Below are positions 34,571-45,890 of a stretch of 64,000 bases of DNA, piece after piece. Made by a program: the position numbers and the translations under genes. This DNA comes from Siccirubricoccus sp. G192 (GTDB lineage Bacteria; Pseudomonadota; Alphaproteobacteria; Acetobacterales; Acetobacteraceae). The notes beneath the pieces were generated by a model. It saw nothing but the letters and a program-made list of their open reading frames with translations. It was not told where the DNA came from and ran no database searches. Positions within the stretch are counted from its first letter, which is position 1, and every line of letters begins with the position of its first letter. Location of the stretch: positions 310,001 to 374,000 of the forward strand of contig NZ_JAHREN010000001.1 of the NCBI RefSeq assembly GCF_019084075.1. Direction: 5' to 3'.

Positions 34571-34841
34571 TCAGAAATCGCTGACCCGGCCCTTCCTTTC
34601 CCAGTCGCCATAGCGGGTCGGTTCCGGCCCGGTCGGGCCGCCGATCTCCCGCATCCGCATCGGCGGATTGGTCGGCGGGTCGCCGGCAGGCGGCCGGGTG
34701 GGGTCGCCGGGGAGCGGCTGGTCCGGCTCGGTCGGGTCGGTGATCGGCGGCTCCGGCAGGTCGGGGCCGGGCGGCGGCGGCCGCACCGGGGGGAATCGGG
34801 GCGGGCGGATCGGGTGGCGGCAGCGGGTCGGACATTGTCAT
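34571..34841 (-). CDS. SDHAF4/DUF1674-family succinate dehydrogenase assembly protein, frameshifted
   Basis: The C-terminus EIGGPTGPEPTRYGDWERKGRVSDF is diagnostic of DUF1674, the bacterial counterpart of SDHAF4, a chaperone that helps assemble flavinylated succinate dehydrogenase. The proline-rich N-terminus starts at ATG 34841 (or 34835) in a different frame. The shift lies in the six-G run (plus strand) at 34788-34793; with five, MTMSDPLPPPDPPAPIPPV joins RPPPPGPDLPEPP and gives 89 residues. Without correction the conserved C-terminal domain has only an internal ATG. Confidence 0.78.
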
Positions 34842-34990
34842 CCTGGTGATCGTCGTGGGATCGGGAGCGGGCGGGGTCGCCCCTTGTCTGGCTTGGGTCA
34901 TGGTCATCATCTGGGGTCTCGCACCGGAATCGCGCCCCCTCAACGCAGCGGGGACAGCACGGGTGCGCCGAAAGAGGGGATCACTGCGAG

Positions 34991-35929
34991 ATGGCCGGAT
35001 ACCTGCGGACCGCGATCCTGCTGGCGGGGCTCACCGCGCTGTTCATCGGCATCGGCTATGCGCTGGGCGGGCAGCAGGGGATGGTCATCGCCTTCCTCTT
35101 CGCCTGCGGCACCAATCTCTGGGCCTGGTGGAACAGCGACCGGGTGGTGCTCGGCATGCACAATGCCGAGCCCATCGCGCCCGAGAGCGCGCCGCGGCTG
35201 TTCCAATTGGTGCAGGGCCTGGTGGCACGGGCCGGGCTGCCGATGCCGGCGCTCTACGTGATCCATGAGGCACAGCCCAATGCCTTCGCCACCGGCCGCA
35301 ACCCGGAGAATGCCGCGGTGGCGGTGAATACCGGCCTGCTCGACCTGATGACCGAGGAGGAAGTGGCGGGGGTGGTGGCGCATGAACTGGCGCATATCAA
35401 GCATCGCGACACGCTGCTCATGACCATCACCGCCACCCTCGCGGGCGCCATCGGCATGCTGGCGCAATTCGGCTTCCTCTTCGGCGGCCGCGACCGCGAG
35501 GGGAACCGCAGCCCCTTCGGCCCGCTCGGCGCGCTGCTGCTGATGATCGTGGGCCCCATCGCCGCGATGCTGGTGCAGATGGCGATCAGCCGCTCCCGCG
35601 AATACGAGGCGGACCGGCTGGGAGCGGAGATCTGCGGCGACCCGCGCTGGCTCGCCTCCGGGCTGCAGAAGCTGGAACACTACAAGCAAGGAATCGTGAA
35701 CCAGACCGCCGAGGCCCATCCGGCGAGCGCGCATATGTTCATCGTCAACCCGCTTTCGGGCATCAGACTGGATAGTCTCTTCACCACCCATCCGCCGACC
35801 GAGGAGCGGGTGGCGCGATTGCTGGCCATGGCGCGGCCGCAGCAGGGCAGCGGCGGCTGGGGCGCGCCGCGGCCGACCCCGCCGCCGGGCTCCCCCTGGG
35901 GCGGCGGGCGGCGGAACCCCTGGGGGTAG
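34991..35929 (+). CDS. htpX: Protease HtpX homologue (M48 membrane metalloprotease)
   Basis: A 312-residue inner-membrane zinc protease. Two N-terminal helices ([20 protein letters not shown] and a second one) precede the zinc motif [13 protein letters not shown], with the third ligand Glu in [14 protein letters not shown] second hydrophobic pair follows the zinc site. The Gly/Pro/Trp-rich tail is typical of alphaproteobacterial HtpX. It degrades misfolded membrane proteins during heat or envelope stress. Confidence 0.95.
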   Translation: MAGYLRTAILLAGLTALFIGIGYALGGQQGMVIAFLFACGTNLWAWWNSDRVVLGMHNAEPIAPESAPRLFQLVQGLVARAGLPMPALYVIHEAQPNAFATGRNPENAAVAVNTGLLDLMTEEEVAGVVAHELAHIKHRDTLLMTITATLAGAIGMLAQFGFLFGGRDREGNRSPFGPLGALLLMIVGPIAAMLVQMAISRSREYEADRLGAEICGDPRWLASGLQKLEHYKQGIVNQTAEAHPASAHMFIVNPLSGIRLDSLFTTHPPTEERVARLLAMARPQQGSGGWGAPRPTPPPGSPWGGGRRNPWG

Positions 35930-36110
35930 CCAAGGGTTGACGGATCGGCCGGACGCGGCCAATCCCGGATCGTGTCCCCGTTCGTCCGCAGGCCCGCGCG
36001 TTGCGGTGCCCTCGCGGGCGAACCGCGACACCCGGCCATGGCACATCGGGCAATGATTTCGGGCAGGCCCGGTGACACAGCAACCAGCCCCGATCGGAGA
36101 CAGCATCCAG

Positions 36111-36497
36111 ATGTTCCGTGCAGCCGTCCCCCTCTCCATCGCCTCCGCCCTCCTGCTCGGCACTGCGCTGCCGGCCGCGGCGCAGGATGCCGCCGCCGGG
36201 CAGCGCGTGTTCAACCAGTGCCGCGCCTGCCACACGATCAACGAGGGCGGGCGCGCCGGGGTCGGTCCCAACCTGCATGGCGTGGTCGGGCGCAAGGCGG
36301 GGTCGATTGCCGGGTTCCGCTACTCCGCCAGCATGCAGGAGAAGGCCGCGGGCGGCCTCACCTGGGACGAGGCCACGCTGCGCGCCTATATCACCAACCC
36401 GAAGGCGATCGTGCCGGCGGGGTCCATGTCCTATCCGGGGCTGCGGAACGAGCAGCAGTTGAACGACCTGATCGCCTATCTCAAGCAGAACAGCTGA
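36111..36497 (+). CDS. Class I c-type cytochrome
   Basis: A 128-residue periplasmic cytochrome c with a signal peptide (cleaved near LPAAAQ), one CxxCH haem motif (C37-R-A-C40-H41) and the sixth-ligand methionine in AGSMSYPG (Met106). The overall pattern is mitochondrial/c2-like (GPNLHGVVGRKAG, FRYSASM). It is an electron carrier and a likely client of the ccm operon in this window. ATG 36111 places the signal peptide at the N-terminus. Confidence 0.92.
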   Translation: MFRAAVPLSIASALLLGTALPAAAQDAAAGQRVFNQCRACHTINEGGRAGVGPNLHGVVGRKAGSIAGFRYSASMQEKAAGGLTWDEATLRAYITNPKAIVPAGSMSYPGLRNEQQLNDLIAYLKQNS

Positions 36498-36582
36498 GCC
36501 GGAGTCCGGCCCTGATGGTCCGATCCTGACGCTTGGTCCCCAGGCGTCAGGTGAATCGGCCTACCAAACCAAGGCTGGTGAT

Positions 36583-36614
36583 GCGAGTCCAACGGTCCTT
36601 TCCGTTGGACTCGC
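36583..36614. repeat. 13-bp perfect hairpin in a long intergenic region
   Basis: GCGAGTCCAACGG (36583-36595) and CCGTTGGACTCGC (36602-36614) pair around a six-base loop, and TGAT/ATCA extend the stem past a three-base bulge. It sits in the 382-bp gene-free stretch 36498-36879, about 85 bp after the cytochrome c stop; apart from this and the 104-bp repeat I see nothing else there. It could be a terminator or a mobile palindromic repeat. Confidence 0.5.
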
Positions 36615-36758
36615 ACCATCAGGTCCCGGCCGTTCCGCGGCCGGGGCAAGGGAGATCAAGGTCTTGCCGGCCTCAAGGCCTTGAGGCCGGCGCGCGTTTG
36701 CCCCGCCCGGCCCGGCCGGGCACACTTCCCCGAGGCCGATGCCCTGTCGCATCGCATC

Positions 36759-36862
36759 AGAGCGTTTTCCGTTCGCATTGGCTCACGGAAACCACTCTGG
36801 CCTTTGTTTTTTGCGAGCAAATACTCCGCCCGGGTGATTCCACCCGGACGGAGTTTGCTCTA
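36759..36862. repeat. 104-bp TAGAGC-type intergenic repeat, copy 1
   Basis: Begins AGAGC and ends GCTCTA, 104 bp in all. It contains the core GGCCTTTGTTT and a long inner hairpin: 36824-36836 against 36841-36853 with one wobble pair, extended by GAGCAAA/TTTGCTC. The second copy at 47381-47484 has the same length, ends and core in opposite orientation. The element ends 17 bp before panE, so it may affect that gene's leader. Confidence 0.6.
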
Positions 36863-36879
36863 GGGGAAGGAAACGGCGC

Positions 36880-37944
36880 ATGGGGTTCCGCATCGCGATC
36901 ATCGGTGCAGGCGCGGTCGGCTGCTATGCCGGCGCGCATATGGTGCAGGCCGGCGAGGACGTCACTTTCGTCGACATGTGGCCCGAGCATGTCGAGGCGA
37001 TGCGGAGCCGCGGCCTGCGCATCACGCATCTGAAGGACGTGCCGGAATTCACCGTGCCGGTGCGGGCGCTGCACCTCACGGAATTGCAGGGGCTGAGCAA
37101 GGAGGCGCCGATCGACATCGCCTTCATCTGCGTGAAATCCTACGACACCGCCTGGGCCACCATGATGGTGCGGCAGTATCTCGCGCCCGGCGGCTTCTGC
37201 GTCTCGCTGCAGAATTGCATGAACGAGGCGACCATCGCCGAGGTGGTGGGCTGGGGCCGCACGCTCGGCGCCATCGCCAGCTCGATCACCGTGGAACTGG
37301 GCGAGCCCGGCCATGTCCGCCGCGCCTCCGGCAAGGGTGGCGCCGCGCATACCGTATTCCGCGTCGGCGAGGTGCATGGCCGCATCACCGACCGCGCGAA
37401 GGAGGTCGGAAGGCTCTGCGCGTTGTCCGACAGTTGCCTGGTCACCGCCAATCTCTGGGGCGAGCGCTGGTCGAAGCTGGTGACCAATGCCATGGCCAAT
37501 GGCATGTCGGCCTGCACCGGGCTGGTGAGCAAGGAAATCCTCACCAACGACACCCTGCGGCAATTCACGGCGCGGCTCGGCAGCGAGGCGATCCGCGTCG
37601 GCCAGGCGCTAGGCTATGAGTTGGAGGAGATCCACCACATCGCCCCGGAGATCATCGCCCGCGCCGGCGAGGGCGATGCGGAAGCCCGGCAGATCTACGA
37701 CGAGCACCGCCTGGCCGAGGCGCGCAAGCCCGGCGGCGGCGCGCACCGCCCCTCCATGGGCCAGGACATGGTGAAGGGCCGCCGCACCGAGATCGAATTC
37801 CTGAACGGCTTCATCGTGGACCGCGCCCAGGAGATCGGCATCGACACCCCGGCGAATGCGGCGCTCACCGCCATCGTCAAGCAGGTGGAGCGGGGCGAGT
37901 TGCAGCCGGACCCGCGGCATATCCTGGAACTCAGGCTGAATTAG
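36880..37944 (+). CDS. panE: Ketopantoate reductase (2-dehydropantoate 2-reductase) family
   Basis: A 354-residue NADPH-dependent reductase of the PanE/ApbA family. The nucleotide-binding GxGxxG occurs as AIIGAGAVGCYAGAH at the N-terminus, followed by FICVKSYDT and the catalytic-domain lysine in RWSKLVTNAMANGMSA; GRRTEIEFLNGFIVD is the family C-terminal signature. It reduces ketopantoate for coenzyme A synthesis, though several paralogues in this group act on other 2-oxo acids. A TAGAGC repeat abuts its ribosome-binding site (AAGGAA). Confidence 0.88.
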   Translation: MGFRIAIIGAGAVGCYAGAHMVQAGEDVTFVDMWPEHVEAMRSRGLRITHLKDVPEFTVPVRALHLTELQGLSKEAPIDIAFICVKSYDTAWATMMVRQYLAPGGFCVSLQNCMNEATIAEVVGWGRTLGAIASSITVELGEPGHVRRASGKGGAAHTVFRVGEVHGRITDRAKEVGRLCALSDSCLVTANLWGERWSKLVTNAMANGMSACTGLVSKEILTNDTLRQFTARLGSEAIRVGQALGYELEEIHHIAPEIIARAGEGDAEARQIYDEHRLAEARKPGGGAHRPSMGQDMVKGRRTEIEFLNGFIVDRAQEIGIDTPANAALTAIVKQVERGELQPDPRHILELRLN

Positions 37945-37949
37945 AGCAG

Positions 37950-37981
37950 TTCGCGGACGGGCGTGAACGTCCGTCCGCGAA
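37950..37981. terminator. Hairpin between convergent panE and trmB
   Basis: TTCGCGGACGG (37950-37960) pairs perfectly with CCGTCCGCGAA (37971-37981). It begins 6 bp after the panE stop and ends 6 bp before the trmB stop, so it fits a bidirectional terminator. It is preceded by TTAGAGCAG, resembling the end of the TAGAGC repeats, and may be a truncated copy. Confidence 0.5.
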
Positions 37982-37986
37982 ATGCC

Positions 37987-38712
37987 TTATCCCCGCCGTA
38001 TCATCCGCCAGTAGAGCGGCCGCCGGCCCTCGCGCAGCGCCTTGGCCTCGTAGCGGGTGGGCGGCCAGCCCTCCGGGCGGGACTCCGCCGGCGGTGGCAC
38101 CTCGAACAGGTCGGACTGCGCGAATACCTCGGCGACCCAGGCCTGATAGGTCGGGTCGTCGGTGGCGATGCGCCATTCGCCGCCGGGCCGGAGCACCCGC
38201 GCCACCACCGGCAGCATCGCCGGATGCACGAAGCGCCTTTTGGCATGGCGCGCCTTGGGCCAGGGGTCCGGAAACAGCAGGAACAGCCGGTCGAGGCAGC
38301 CCTCCGGCAGCAGCGCCAGCAGCCGGCGGGCATCCTGGTCCCAGATCCGGAGGTTTCCCGGCAGGGTCGTGCTGGCCTCACCGCCCTCCGGCAGCAGCCG
38401 GGCCAGCAGGGAGCAGAGGCCGTTCTCGAAGACCTCGCAGGCGATCAGCCCGGCGCCGGGATGCGCCGCCGCCTGGGCCGCCGCATGTTCGCCGCCACCG
38501 GACCCCACCTCCAGCCACAGCGCCTCGACCGGGGCAGCGAAGGCCGCGCGCGGCTCGGCCGCCTCTGCCGGGCCGAGCCGCAGCCGCGGCAGGGCGACGT
38601 CCAGCAGAAGCTGTTGCCGCGGCCGCAGCGGATGGCTGCGCCGGCGGCCATAGAGCCGGTCCGGGACACCTTCGGGCGTGTTCCGGGGTAGGGTCGGGTC
38701 GGGCTGGCTCAT
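37987..38712 (-). CDS. trmB: tRNA (guanine-N7-)-methyltransferase
   Basis: A 241-residue SAM-dependent methyltransferase that forms m7G46 in tRNA. It has the SAM site LEVGSGGGEH, the GLIACEVFENGL strand, and the diagnostic LLFPDPWPKARHAKRRF motif. It follows metK by 67 bp on the same strand, downstream of a hairpin, so it is probably only partly cotranscribed with the gene that makes its cofactor. Confidence 0.95.
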   Translation of the reverse strand: MSQPDPTLPRNTPEGVPDRLYGRRRSHPLRPRQQLLLDVALPRLRLGPAEAAEPRAAFAAPVEALWLEVGSGGGEHAAAQAAAHPGAGLIACEVFENGLCSLLARLLPEGGEASTTLPGNLRIWDQDARRLLALLPEGCLDRLFLLFPDPWPKARHAKRRFVHPAMLPVVARVLRPGGEWRIATDDPTYQAWVAEVFAQSDLFEVPPPAESRPEGWPPTRYEAKALREGRRPLYWRMIRRG

Positions 38713-38732
38713 GCGGGCTCCAGAAACGCAAA

Positions 38733-38756
38733 GGGGCGGCGCACCGGCGCCGCCCC
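38733..38756 (-). terminator. Intrinsic terminator downstream of metK
   Basis: GGGGCGGCGC and GCGCCGCCCC form a perfect 10-bp stem with a four-base loop. Read on the minus strand the stem is followed by TTTGCGTTTC, a short U-rich tail, 24 bp past the metK stop. Confidence 0.65.
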
Positions 38757-38779
38757 CCGCACAGGCACGGGTGTTGCGG

Positions 38780-39967
38780 TCAGCGGCCGAAGGCGCGCTT
38801 CAGGTCATCCGCCAGGTCGGTGCGCTCCCAGGTGAAGGTGCCCTTCTCCTCGTCCGGGGTGCGGCCGAAATGCCCATAGGCGGAGGTCACGGCATAGATC
38901 GGCCGGTTGAGGTGCAGATGCTCGCGGATGCCGCGGGGCGAGAGGTTGACCATCTCGTTCACCACCCGGGCCAGCTTCGTCTCATCCACGTCGCGGCCGG
39001 TGCCATGCAGGTCGAAATAGACCGAAAGCGGTTTGGAGACGCCGATGGCATAGCTCACCTGGATGGTGCAGCGGTCCGCCAGGCCCGCGGCCACCACATT
39101 CTTCGCCAGGTACCGGCAGGCATAAGCGGCCGAGCGGTCCACCTTGGTCGGGTCCTTGCCCGAGAAGGCGCCGCCGCCATGCGGGGCCGCGCCGCCATAG
39201 GTGTCCACGATGATCTTGCGCCCGGTCAGGCCGCAATCGCCATCCGGCCCACCGATGACGAACTTGCCCGTCGGGTTCACGTAGAACTCGTCCTCCCCGC
39301 ACATCCAGCCCTTGGGCAGCGAGGTCTCCACGATCGGCCGCAGCATGCGCTTGATCTCGGCCTGGTCCAGATGCTCGGCATGCTGGGTCGAGACCACCAC
39401 GCTGGTGGCGCCAACCGGCTTGCCGTCCACATAGCGGAGCGTCACCTGCGACTTGGCGTCCGGCAGCAGGCCGGCCACGCCCTTGTCGCCGTTGCGGCGC
39501 ATCTCGCTGATCCGGCGCAGGATCAGGTGGGCGTAGTAGAGCGGCGCCGGCATCAGCTCCGGCGTCTCGCGGCAGGCATAGCCGAACATGATGCCCTGGT
39601 CGCCGGCGCCCTCGTCCTTGTTGCCGGCGGCGTCCACGCCCATCGCGATATGCGCGGACTGGGCATGCAGGTGGCATTCCACCTTGGCATTCTTCCAGGA
39701 GAAGCCTTCCTGGTCATAGCCGATGTCATGGATCGCCATGCGCGCCAGATGCGCCAGCAATTCCGGCGTCACGCTGTCCGGGCCGCGGGTCTCCCCGGCC
39801 AGGACGACGCGGTTGGTGGTGACCAGCGTCTCGCAGGCCACGCGCGAATAGGGGTCGGCGCCGAGGAAGGCGTCCAGCACCGTGTCCGAGATCCGGTCCG
39901 CCACCTTGTCCGGATGGCCTTCGGAAACGCTCTCCGAGGTGAAAAGGTACTCACCCTTGTCGCGCAT
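38780..39967 (-). CDS. metK: S-adenosylmethionine synthetase
   Basis: A 395-residue enzyme that makes SAM from methionine and ATP. The three-domain pattern is intact: [21 protein letters not shown] at the N-terminus, [19 protein letters not shown] (ATP site), and [22 protein letters not shown] (P-loop-like signature 2). It lies between dapB and trmB on the same strand. I looked for a SAM riboswitch in the 162-bp leader and could not identify one. Confidence 0.98.
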   Translation of the reverse strand: MRDKGEYLFTSESVSEGHPDKVADRISDTVLDAFLGADPYSRVACETLVTTNRVVLAGETRGPDSVTPELLAHLARMAIHDIGYDQEGFSWKNAKVECHLHAQSAHIAMGVDAAGNKDEGAGDQGIMFGYACRETPELMPAPLYYAHLILRRISEMRRNGDKGVAGLLPDAKSQVTLRYVDGKPVGATSVVVSTQHAEHLDQAEIKRMLRPIVETSLPKGWMCGEDEFYVNPTGKFVIGGPDGDCGLTGRKIIVDTYGGAAPHGGGAFSGKDPTKVDRSAAYACRYLAKNVVAAGLADRCTIQVSYAIGVSKPLSVYFDLHGTGRDVDETKLARVVNEMVNLSPRGIREHLHLNRPIYAVTSAYGHFGRTPDEEKGTFTWERTDLADDLKRAFGR

Positions 39968-40129
39968 GGCGATATTCGTCCTCTTGTCGCGCTGGGGGCC
40001 GGCAGCGCCCCGGAAGCTCTGGTGTCATGGGCCGCGCCGGCAGGGTCGGGCGCCTTCTCGCGGGCACCCGGCCGGGCGCCGTTCTTTCGCAGGGAGGGGC
40101 CGGGGGGTCAAGCGCAGACGCGGACCGGC

Positions 40130-40912
40130 CTATTCTTCCATCCCCAGCACATGCTTCATGTCATAGAGCCCCGGCGCCCGCCCCCGCAGCCACAGCGCGG
40201 CCCGCACCGCGCCCGTCGCATAGACCCGGCGGTCGAAGCTGCGATGGGTGATCGCAATCTGCTCGGAGGCGGCGGCAAAGAGCAGCGTGTGCTCGCCCAC
40301 CACCTGGCCGCCGCGCAGCGCCGCGAAGCCGATGCTGCCGGTCCGCCGGGCGCCGCAATGCCCGTCCCGGCCGCTTTCCGTCCCGGCCGCCTCCAGGGTG
40401 GTGCCCCGGCCGCGCGCCACCGCCCGGCCGAGCGCCAGCGCGGTGCCGGAGGGGGCATCCACCTTCTGCCGGTGGTGCATCTCCAGGATCTCGGCATCGT
40501 AGGCTTCGGCCGGCAGGGCGGCGGCCATGCGCTCGGCGATGGCCAGGACCAGGTTCACGCCCGGCGCGAAATTGGCGGCATAAACGATGGGCACCTGCGC
40601 CGCCGCCCGGGCCACCGCCGCCTCATCCGCCGCCGAAAGCCCCGACGTGCCGAGCACCAGGGGCTTGCCCGCGGCGGCCGCGGCGGCGGCATGCGCGGCG
40701 GCGGTGGCGGCATGGGTGAAGTCGATCACCACATCGCTGGCGGCGAAGAGCGCGGCGGCATCCGGCAGCAGCGGCGCCGGGGTATCGCCCGGCGGGGCAG
40801 CGCCGGGACGGCCGAGGCCGCCGGCCAGGGTGGCGCCGGCCGCCACCGCCTCCTCCGCCAGCAACCGGCCCATGCGGCCGGTGATGCCGGCGATGCCGAT
40901 CCGGATGGACAT
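40130..40912 (-). CDS. dapB: 4-hydroxy-tetrahydrodipicolinate reductase
   Basis: A 260-residue NAD(P)H reductase of the lysine/diaminopimelate pathway. The nucleotide site is IGIAGITGRMGRLL, VIDFTHAATA is the second strand, and the catalytic motif EMHHRQKVDAPSGTAL has the His-His and Lys of DapB. ATG 40912 is used because it starts directly with the Rossmann fold; the upstream open frame is not conserved. About 280 bp upstream, to the end of dnaJ, hold no recognisable gene. Confidence 0.95.
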   Translation of the reverse strand: MSIRIGIAGITGRMGRLLAEEAVAAGATLAGGLGRPGAAPPGDTPAPLLPDAAALFAASDVVIDFTHAATAAAHAAAAAAAGKPLVLGTSGLSAADEAAVARAAAQVPIVYAANFAPGVNLVLAIAERMAAALPAEAYDAEILEMHHRQKVDAPSGTALALGRAVARGRGTTLEAAGTESGRDGHCGARRTGSIGFAALRGGQVVGEHTLLFAAASEQIAITHRSFDRRVYATGAVRAALWLRGRAPGLYDMKHVLGMEE

Positions 40913-41191
40913 GTCCACGCTTCCCCGATCTCGCCCTGGCCGGAGACTCCTTCGGCGCGGCCGGGGGTCAAGCGGTGGCGTCAGGACAGGAAAAAGGGCG
41001 GCGCCGGAAGTTGCCGGGCGTCCGCCCATGGTCATGCCTGTGTTGGGGGGCGGGCGGCGGCGCGGGTGGGACCGCTTCCGCGCCGCCGCCTGCCTGGGCC
41101 GCCGCTGGGGGGAAGCGACGGTCCTCCACAGAACGTGGCGGCACGGGGGCGGTTCCCCGGCGATCGCCAGCAGGCCGCAATCGGGCCGGGG

Positions 41192-42339
41192 TCAGCGGCT
41201 GAGCCCGTCCCAGATTCCTTCACCTTGGTGAAGAACCCTTCGCTTTCCGGGCTGGAGCGGCCATCCTTCACCGCCTCGGCCTCGAATTCCTCCAGCAGGT
41301 CGCGCTGCCGCTTGCTCAGGTTCTGCGGGGTCTCCACCGCCACCTGCACATACATGTCGCCGCGCGTGGCGCTGCGCAGCACCGAGAAGCCCTTGGCGCG
41401 CATACGGAACTGGTCGCCGGTCTGGGTGCCGGCCGGGATCGTCACCCGCGCCCGCCCGCCATCCACCGTCGGCACCTCCACCTGGCCGCCCAGCGCCGCC
41501 TGGGTCATCCGCAGCGGCACGCGAACGAAGATATTGGCGCCGTCCCGCTGGAACAGCGGATGCGGCCTGATGCCCACATCCACATAGAGGTCGCCCGCGG
41601 GGGCGCCGCGCAGCCCAGCCTCGCCCTCCCCGGTCAGGCGGATGCGGGTGCCATCCTCCACCCCCGCCGGGATGCTGACATTGAGCGTGCGGTCGCGCTG
41701 CACGCGGCCGGCGCCCTGGCAGACCTTGCAGGGATTCTTGATGGTGCGGCCGGAGCCGCCGCAGGTCGGGCAGGTCCGCTCGATCAGGAAGAAGCCCTGC
41801 TGCGCCCGCACCTTGCCCGCGCCCTGGCAGGTGGCGCAGGTGGTGGCGGCGGCCGAGCCGCTTTCCGCGCCGGTCCCGTTGCAGGCCTCGCAGGAGACCG
41901 AGGAGGGCACGCGGACGGTCTTCTTGGTCCCGGCGAAGGCTTCCTCCAGCCCGATCTCCACATGGGTGCGGAGATCGGCGCCGCGGCCGGAGGCCTGGCG
42001 CTGCCGTCGGCCGCCACTGGCGCCGAAGCGGCCGAACATCTCCTCGAAGATGTCCTCGAAGCCGCCGCCGAAGGGATTGCCGCCCTGGAAGCCGCCGGCT
42101 CCGCCGCCGCCCTGCTCGAAGGCGGCATGGCCGAAGCGGTCATAGGCGGCGCGCTTCTCGGCATCCTTCAGGATGTCATAGGCCTCGTTCACCTCCTTGA
42201 AGCGGCCCTCGGCGTCCTTGTCGCCGTGGTTCCGGTCAGGATGGTTCCGCATCGCCTGGCGGCGATAGGCCTTCTTCAGATCGTCCTCGGAGGCGTCCTT
42301 CTGGACACCGAGGATCTCGTAGAAATCACGCTTGGCCAT
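41192..42339 (-). CDS. dnaJ: Chaperone DnaJ, frameshifted at extreme 3' end
   Basis: A DnaJ with all parts: J domain with [16 protein letters not shown] (HPD), Gly/Phe region, zinc region with four CxxCxGxG repeats ([32 protein letters not shown]), and the C-terminal substrate domain. The open frame continues to 41032 with unrelated residues after KVKE. Adding one missing base at 41214 (A where AA is expected) gives KVKEFWDGLSR and a stop at 41192, the normal end of DnaJ at 382 residues. This is one of only two one-base losses in the window. It is the third gene of the grpE-dnaK-dnaJ run. Confidence 0.93.
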
Positions 42340-42401
42340 GGCCGAGCCCGTATCCCCCCTGGGGAGCGATGCGCTGTCAAGCCGCGCCGCGGATACGCGA
42401 A

Positions 42402-42428
42402 CGCCCGGTCCCCGAAAGGAACCGGGCG
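42402..42428. terminator. Hairpin between dnaK and dnaJ
   Basis: CGCCCGGT (42402-42409) pairs with ACCGGGCG (42421-42428), with partial extension inward. It is placed 37 bp after the dnaK stop, as in many dnaK-dnaJ operons where partial termination lowers dnaJ expression. No U-tract is obvious. Confidence 0.4.
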
Positions 42429-42464
42429 CCGCCGGTCACGCGGTTACGCGACGGTTCCGAAAGG

Positions 42465-44399
<1,935 letters not shown>

Positions 44400-44518
44400 C
44401 CGTAGTGCTCCTTTGCGGCGGGCGGGGGCGGCCCTTCTCAGTCAGGCACCGCGCCCGTCCCCAGTTGATCGGATGGGATGGCAGACCCGCAGGATCGTGG
44501 ACGGGCCGCCATCCCGGC

Positions 44519-44547
44519 ATGTATTCAGCCCGGGCGAGGGGGACAAG
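44519..44547 (-). promoter_or_regulatory. Candidate heat-shock (RpoH-type) promoter of dnaK
   Basis: On the minus strand CTTGTC and ATACAT are separated by exactly 17 bp, about 120 bp upstream of the dnaK ATG and just after the grpE stop. CTTG is the conserved half of alphaproteobacterial RpoH -35 boxes. This is a pattern match only. Confidence 0.4.
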
Positions 44548-44573
44548 GCCCCCGGACCGCCCCGGCCGAGAAT

Positions 44574-45139
44574 CTAGCCCTGCCGCCCCGCGTCACCGGC
44601 CACGACCACCATGGCCGGCTTCAGCAGCCGCCCGTTCAGGGTCCAGGCTGGGGTCCAGGCCTCCAGGACAGTGCCGGGCGCGATGCCCTGCGGCGCCGGC
44701 TGCTGGCTCATCGCCTGGTGGATTCGGGGTCGAAGGGCTGCCCCTTCGCCTCGCGGCGGACGATGCCGTTGCGTTCCAGCAGCGAAAGGAAGCTGCGCTC
44801 CACCCCCTCGAAGCCCTCGCGCAGCTTCGCCATCAATTCCGGCTCGCCCCCGGCGGGTGGCGGCAGGGCATCGAGGCCGCGGCGGAGGTTGTCGGCCGCC
44901 TCCACCACGTCGCCGGCGAATTTCTGGATGGCGTAGTTGCGGGCATCCGCCACCAGCTTGTCGGTGCGGGCGCGGAGGTTCTGGGTCTCGGCCTCGGCCC
45001 GGAGCCAGCGGTCGCGCAACTGCGCCACCTCGGCCTCCAGGGCGGCGATGCGCTCGGCTTCCGTCGGGATGGCTTCGGATGTCGAGGTCGGCTGTTCCGC
45101 CGGCACAAAGCCCGGCGGCATCTCGGCTGGATCGCTCAT
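44574..45139 (-). CDS. grpE: Nucleotide exchange factor GrpE, frameshifted
   Basis: GrpE opens DnaK for ADP release. The long N-terminal helix (AERIAALEAEVAQLRDRWLRAEAETQNLRART) and core NYAIQKFAGDVVEAADNL are intact, but the open frame ends early at 44708 after GQPFDPES. Adding one base in the four-G run 44726-44729 (plus strand) gives FDPRIHQAM, the conserved GrpE motif, then the beta-domain APGTVLEAWTPAWTLNGRLLKPAMVVVA, ending at 44574 with 188 residues. Without it, the beta-domain that contacts DnaK is lost, which would be surprising in an essential partner. Confidence 0.9.
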
Positions 45140-45327
45140 GGTGCCATATTCTGTTGGGGCCGCCCGTGACCGGGCGCTTCGGCCGTCAGGTAGTCTCTAC
45201 CGGGCGCCAGGGCAACCGGTGGGCGGTGCTTCTCCAGTTCGTGGCAAGTGGGCAAGGGCGTGGCGAGGCACCATCGCGGCCCGCCTTCCGCCTCGAATTC
45301 AGGAGCTTCCCTGCCCATATCAGGGCC

Positions 45328-45642
45328 ATGCCCGCGACGCCCGATTTCACCCCTTTGCTGGCCGAGGCCCTGCATCGCCGCCGCGCCGTGCAACTGCTCT
45401 ATGACGGCGCCTGGCGGGTGGTGCATCCGCATGCGCTGGGCCGCACCGGCAAGGGCAAGCTCTCGCTGCTCGCCTGGCAGACCGCCGGGATCGGCCGCTC
45501 GGCCGAGCCCGAGGGCTGGCGGCTCTTCGACCTCGGCCGGGTGGCGGCGGCGGAAACCCTGCAGGCCAGCTTCGCCCCCCGGCCGCAGCCGGCCTCGGGC
45601 CGCTGGACGGCGGGGATCACGGAGGCGATCGCGGCCCTATAG
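45328..45642 (+). CDS. Small WYL-like domain protein
   Basis: A 104-residue protein made of what looks like a lone WYL-type SH3-beta fold: RRAVQLLYDGAWRVVHPHALGRT, LSLLAWQTAG and GWRLFDLGRVAAAETL. Normal WYL regulators carry an HTH; none is present here, so this would be a ligand- or nucleic-acid-sensing stand-alone domain. It is divergent from grpE with about 190 bp between, probably holding both promoters. Confidence 0.6.
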   Translation: MPATPDFTPLLAEALHRRRAVQLLYDGAWRVVHPHALGRTGKGKLSLLAWQTAGIGRSAEPEGWRLFDLGRVAAAETLQASFAPRPQPASGRWTAGITEAIAAL

Positions 45643-45655
45643 GGCCCCGCAGCGG

Positions 45656-45868
45656 TCAGCCGCGCGCGAGCGAGCGGCAGCCGTGGGTCCGGCCGCCCCG
45701 CATGTAGTGCAGTTCCGGTTGATAGCGCTCGCCCGGGGTCGGGGTCCGCAGGCCGCGCAAAAGGGCCTTGGCCGTGGCCCGCCAGGCCAGGCGCCCGGTG
45801 CCGCGGCGCGCGGCAGGGGCCTGTGACAGGCGAAGCAGGATGCCGGGAAGGGCGAGTTGGCAGGCCAT
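45656..45868 (-). CDS. Small arginine-rich hypothetical protein
   Basis: A 70-residue basic protein with no recognised domain. Support comes from a plausible sigma70-like promoter upstream and a GAGG Shine-Dalgarno about 10 bases before the ATG. It has no membrane helix and ends 13 bp from the convergent WYL-like gene. Function unknown. Confidence 0.45.
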   Translation of the reverse strand: MACQLALPGILLRLSQAPAARRGTGRLAWRATAKALLRGLRTPTPGERYQPELHYMRGGRTHGCRSLARG

Positions 45869-45890
45869 GACCGACCTCACATTTCCGACA

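Noticed and set aside
39968..40129. SAM riboswitch in the metK leader
   Set aside because: I could not find the conserved cores of SAM-I, SAM-II or SAM/SAH types; only GC-rich stems.
38678..41587. 969-residue open frame on the plus strand
   Set aside because: It is antisense to metK, dapB and the 3' part of dnaJ; composition is Arg/Gly/His/Gln-rich with no domain, a GC-driven shadow.
41032..42339. DnaJ as a 435-residue protein with a novel C-terminal tail
   Set aside because: The tail after KVKE is the shifted reading of the normal EFWDGLSR end plus intergenic DNA.
45140..45327. Possible WYL-type full regulator with upstream HTH
   Set aside because: The upstream residues in frame are an antisense shadow of grpE; only the short WYL-like domain from 45328 is supported.
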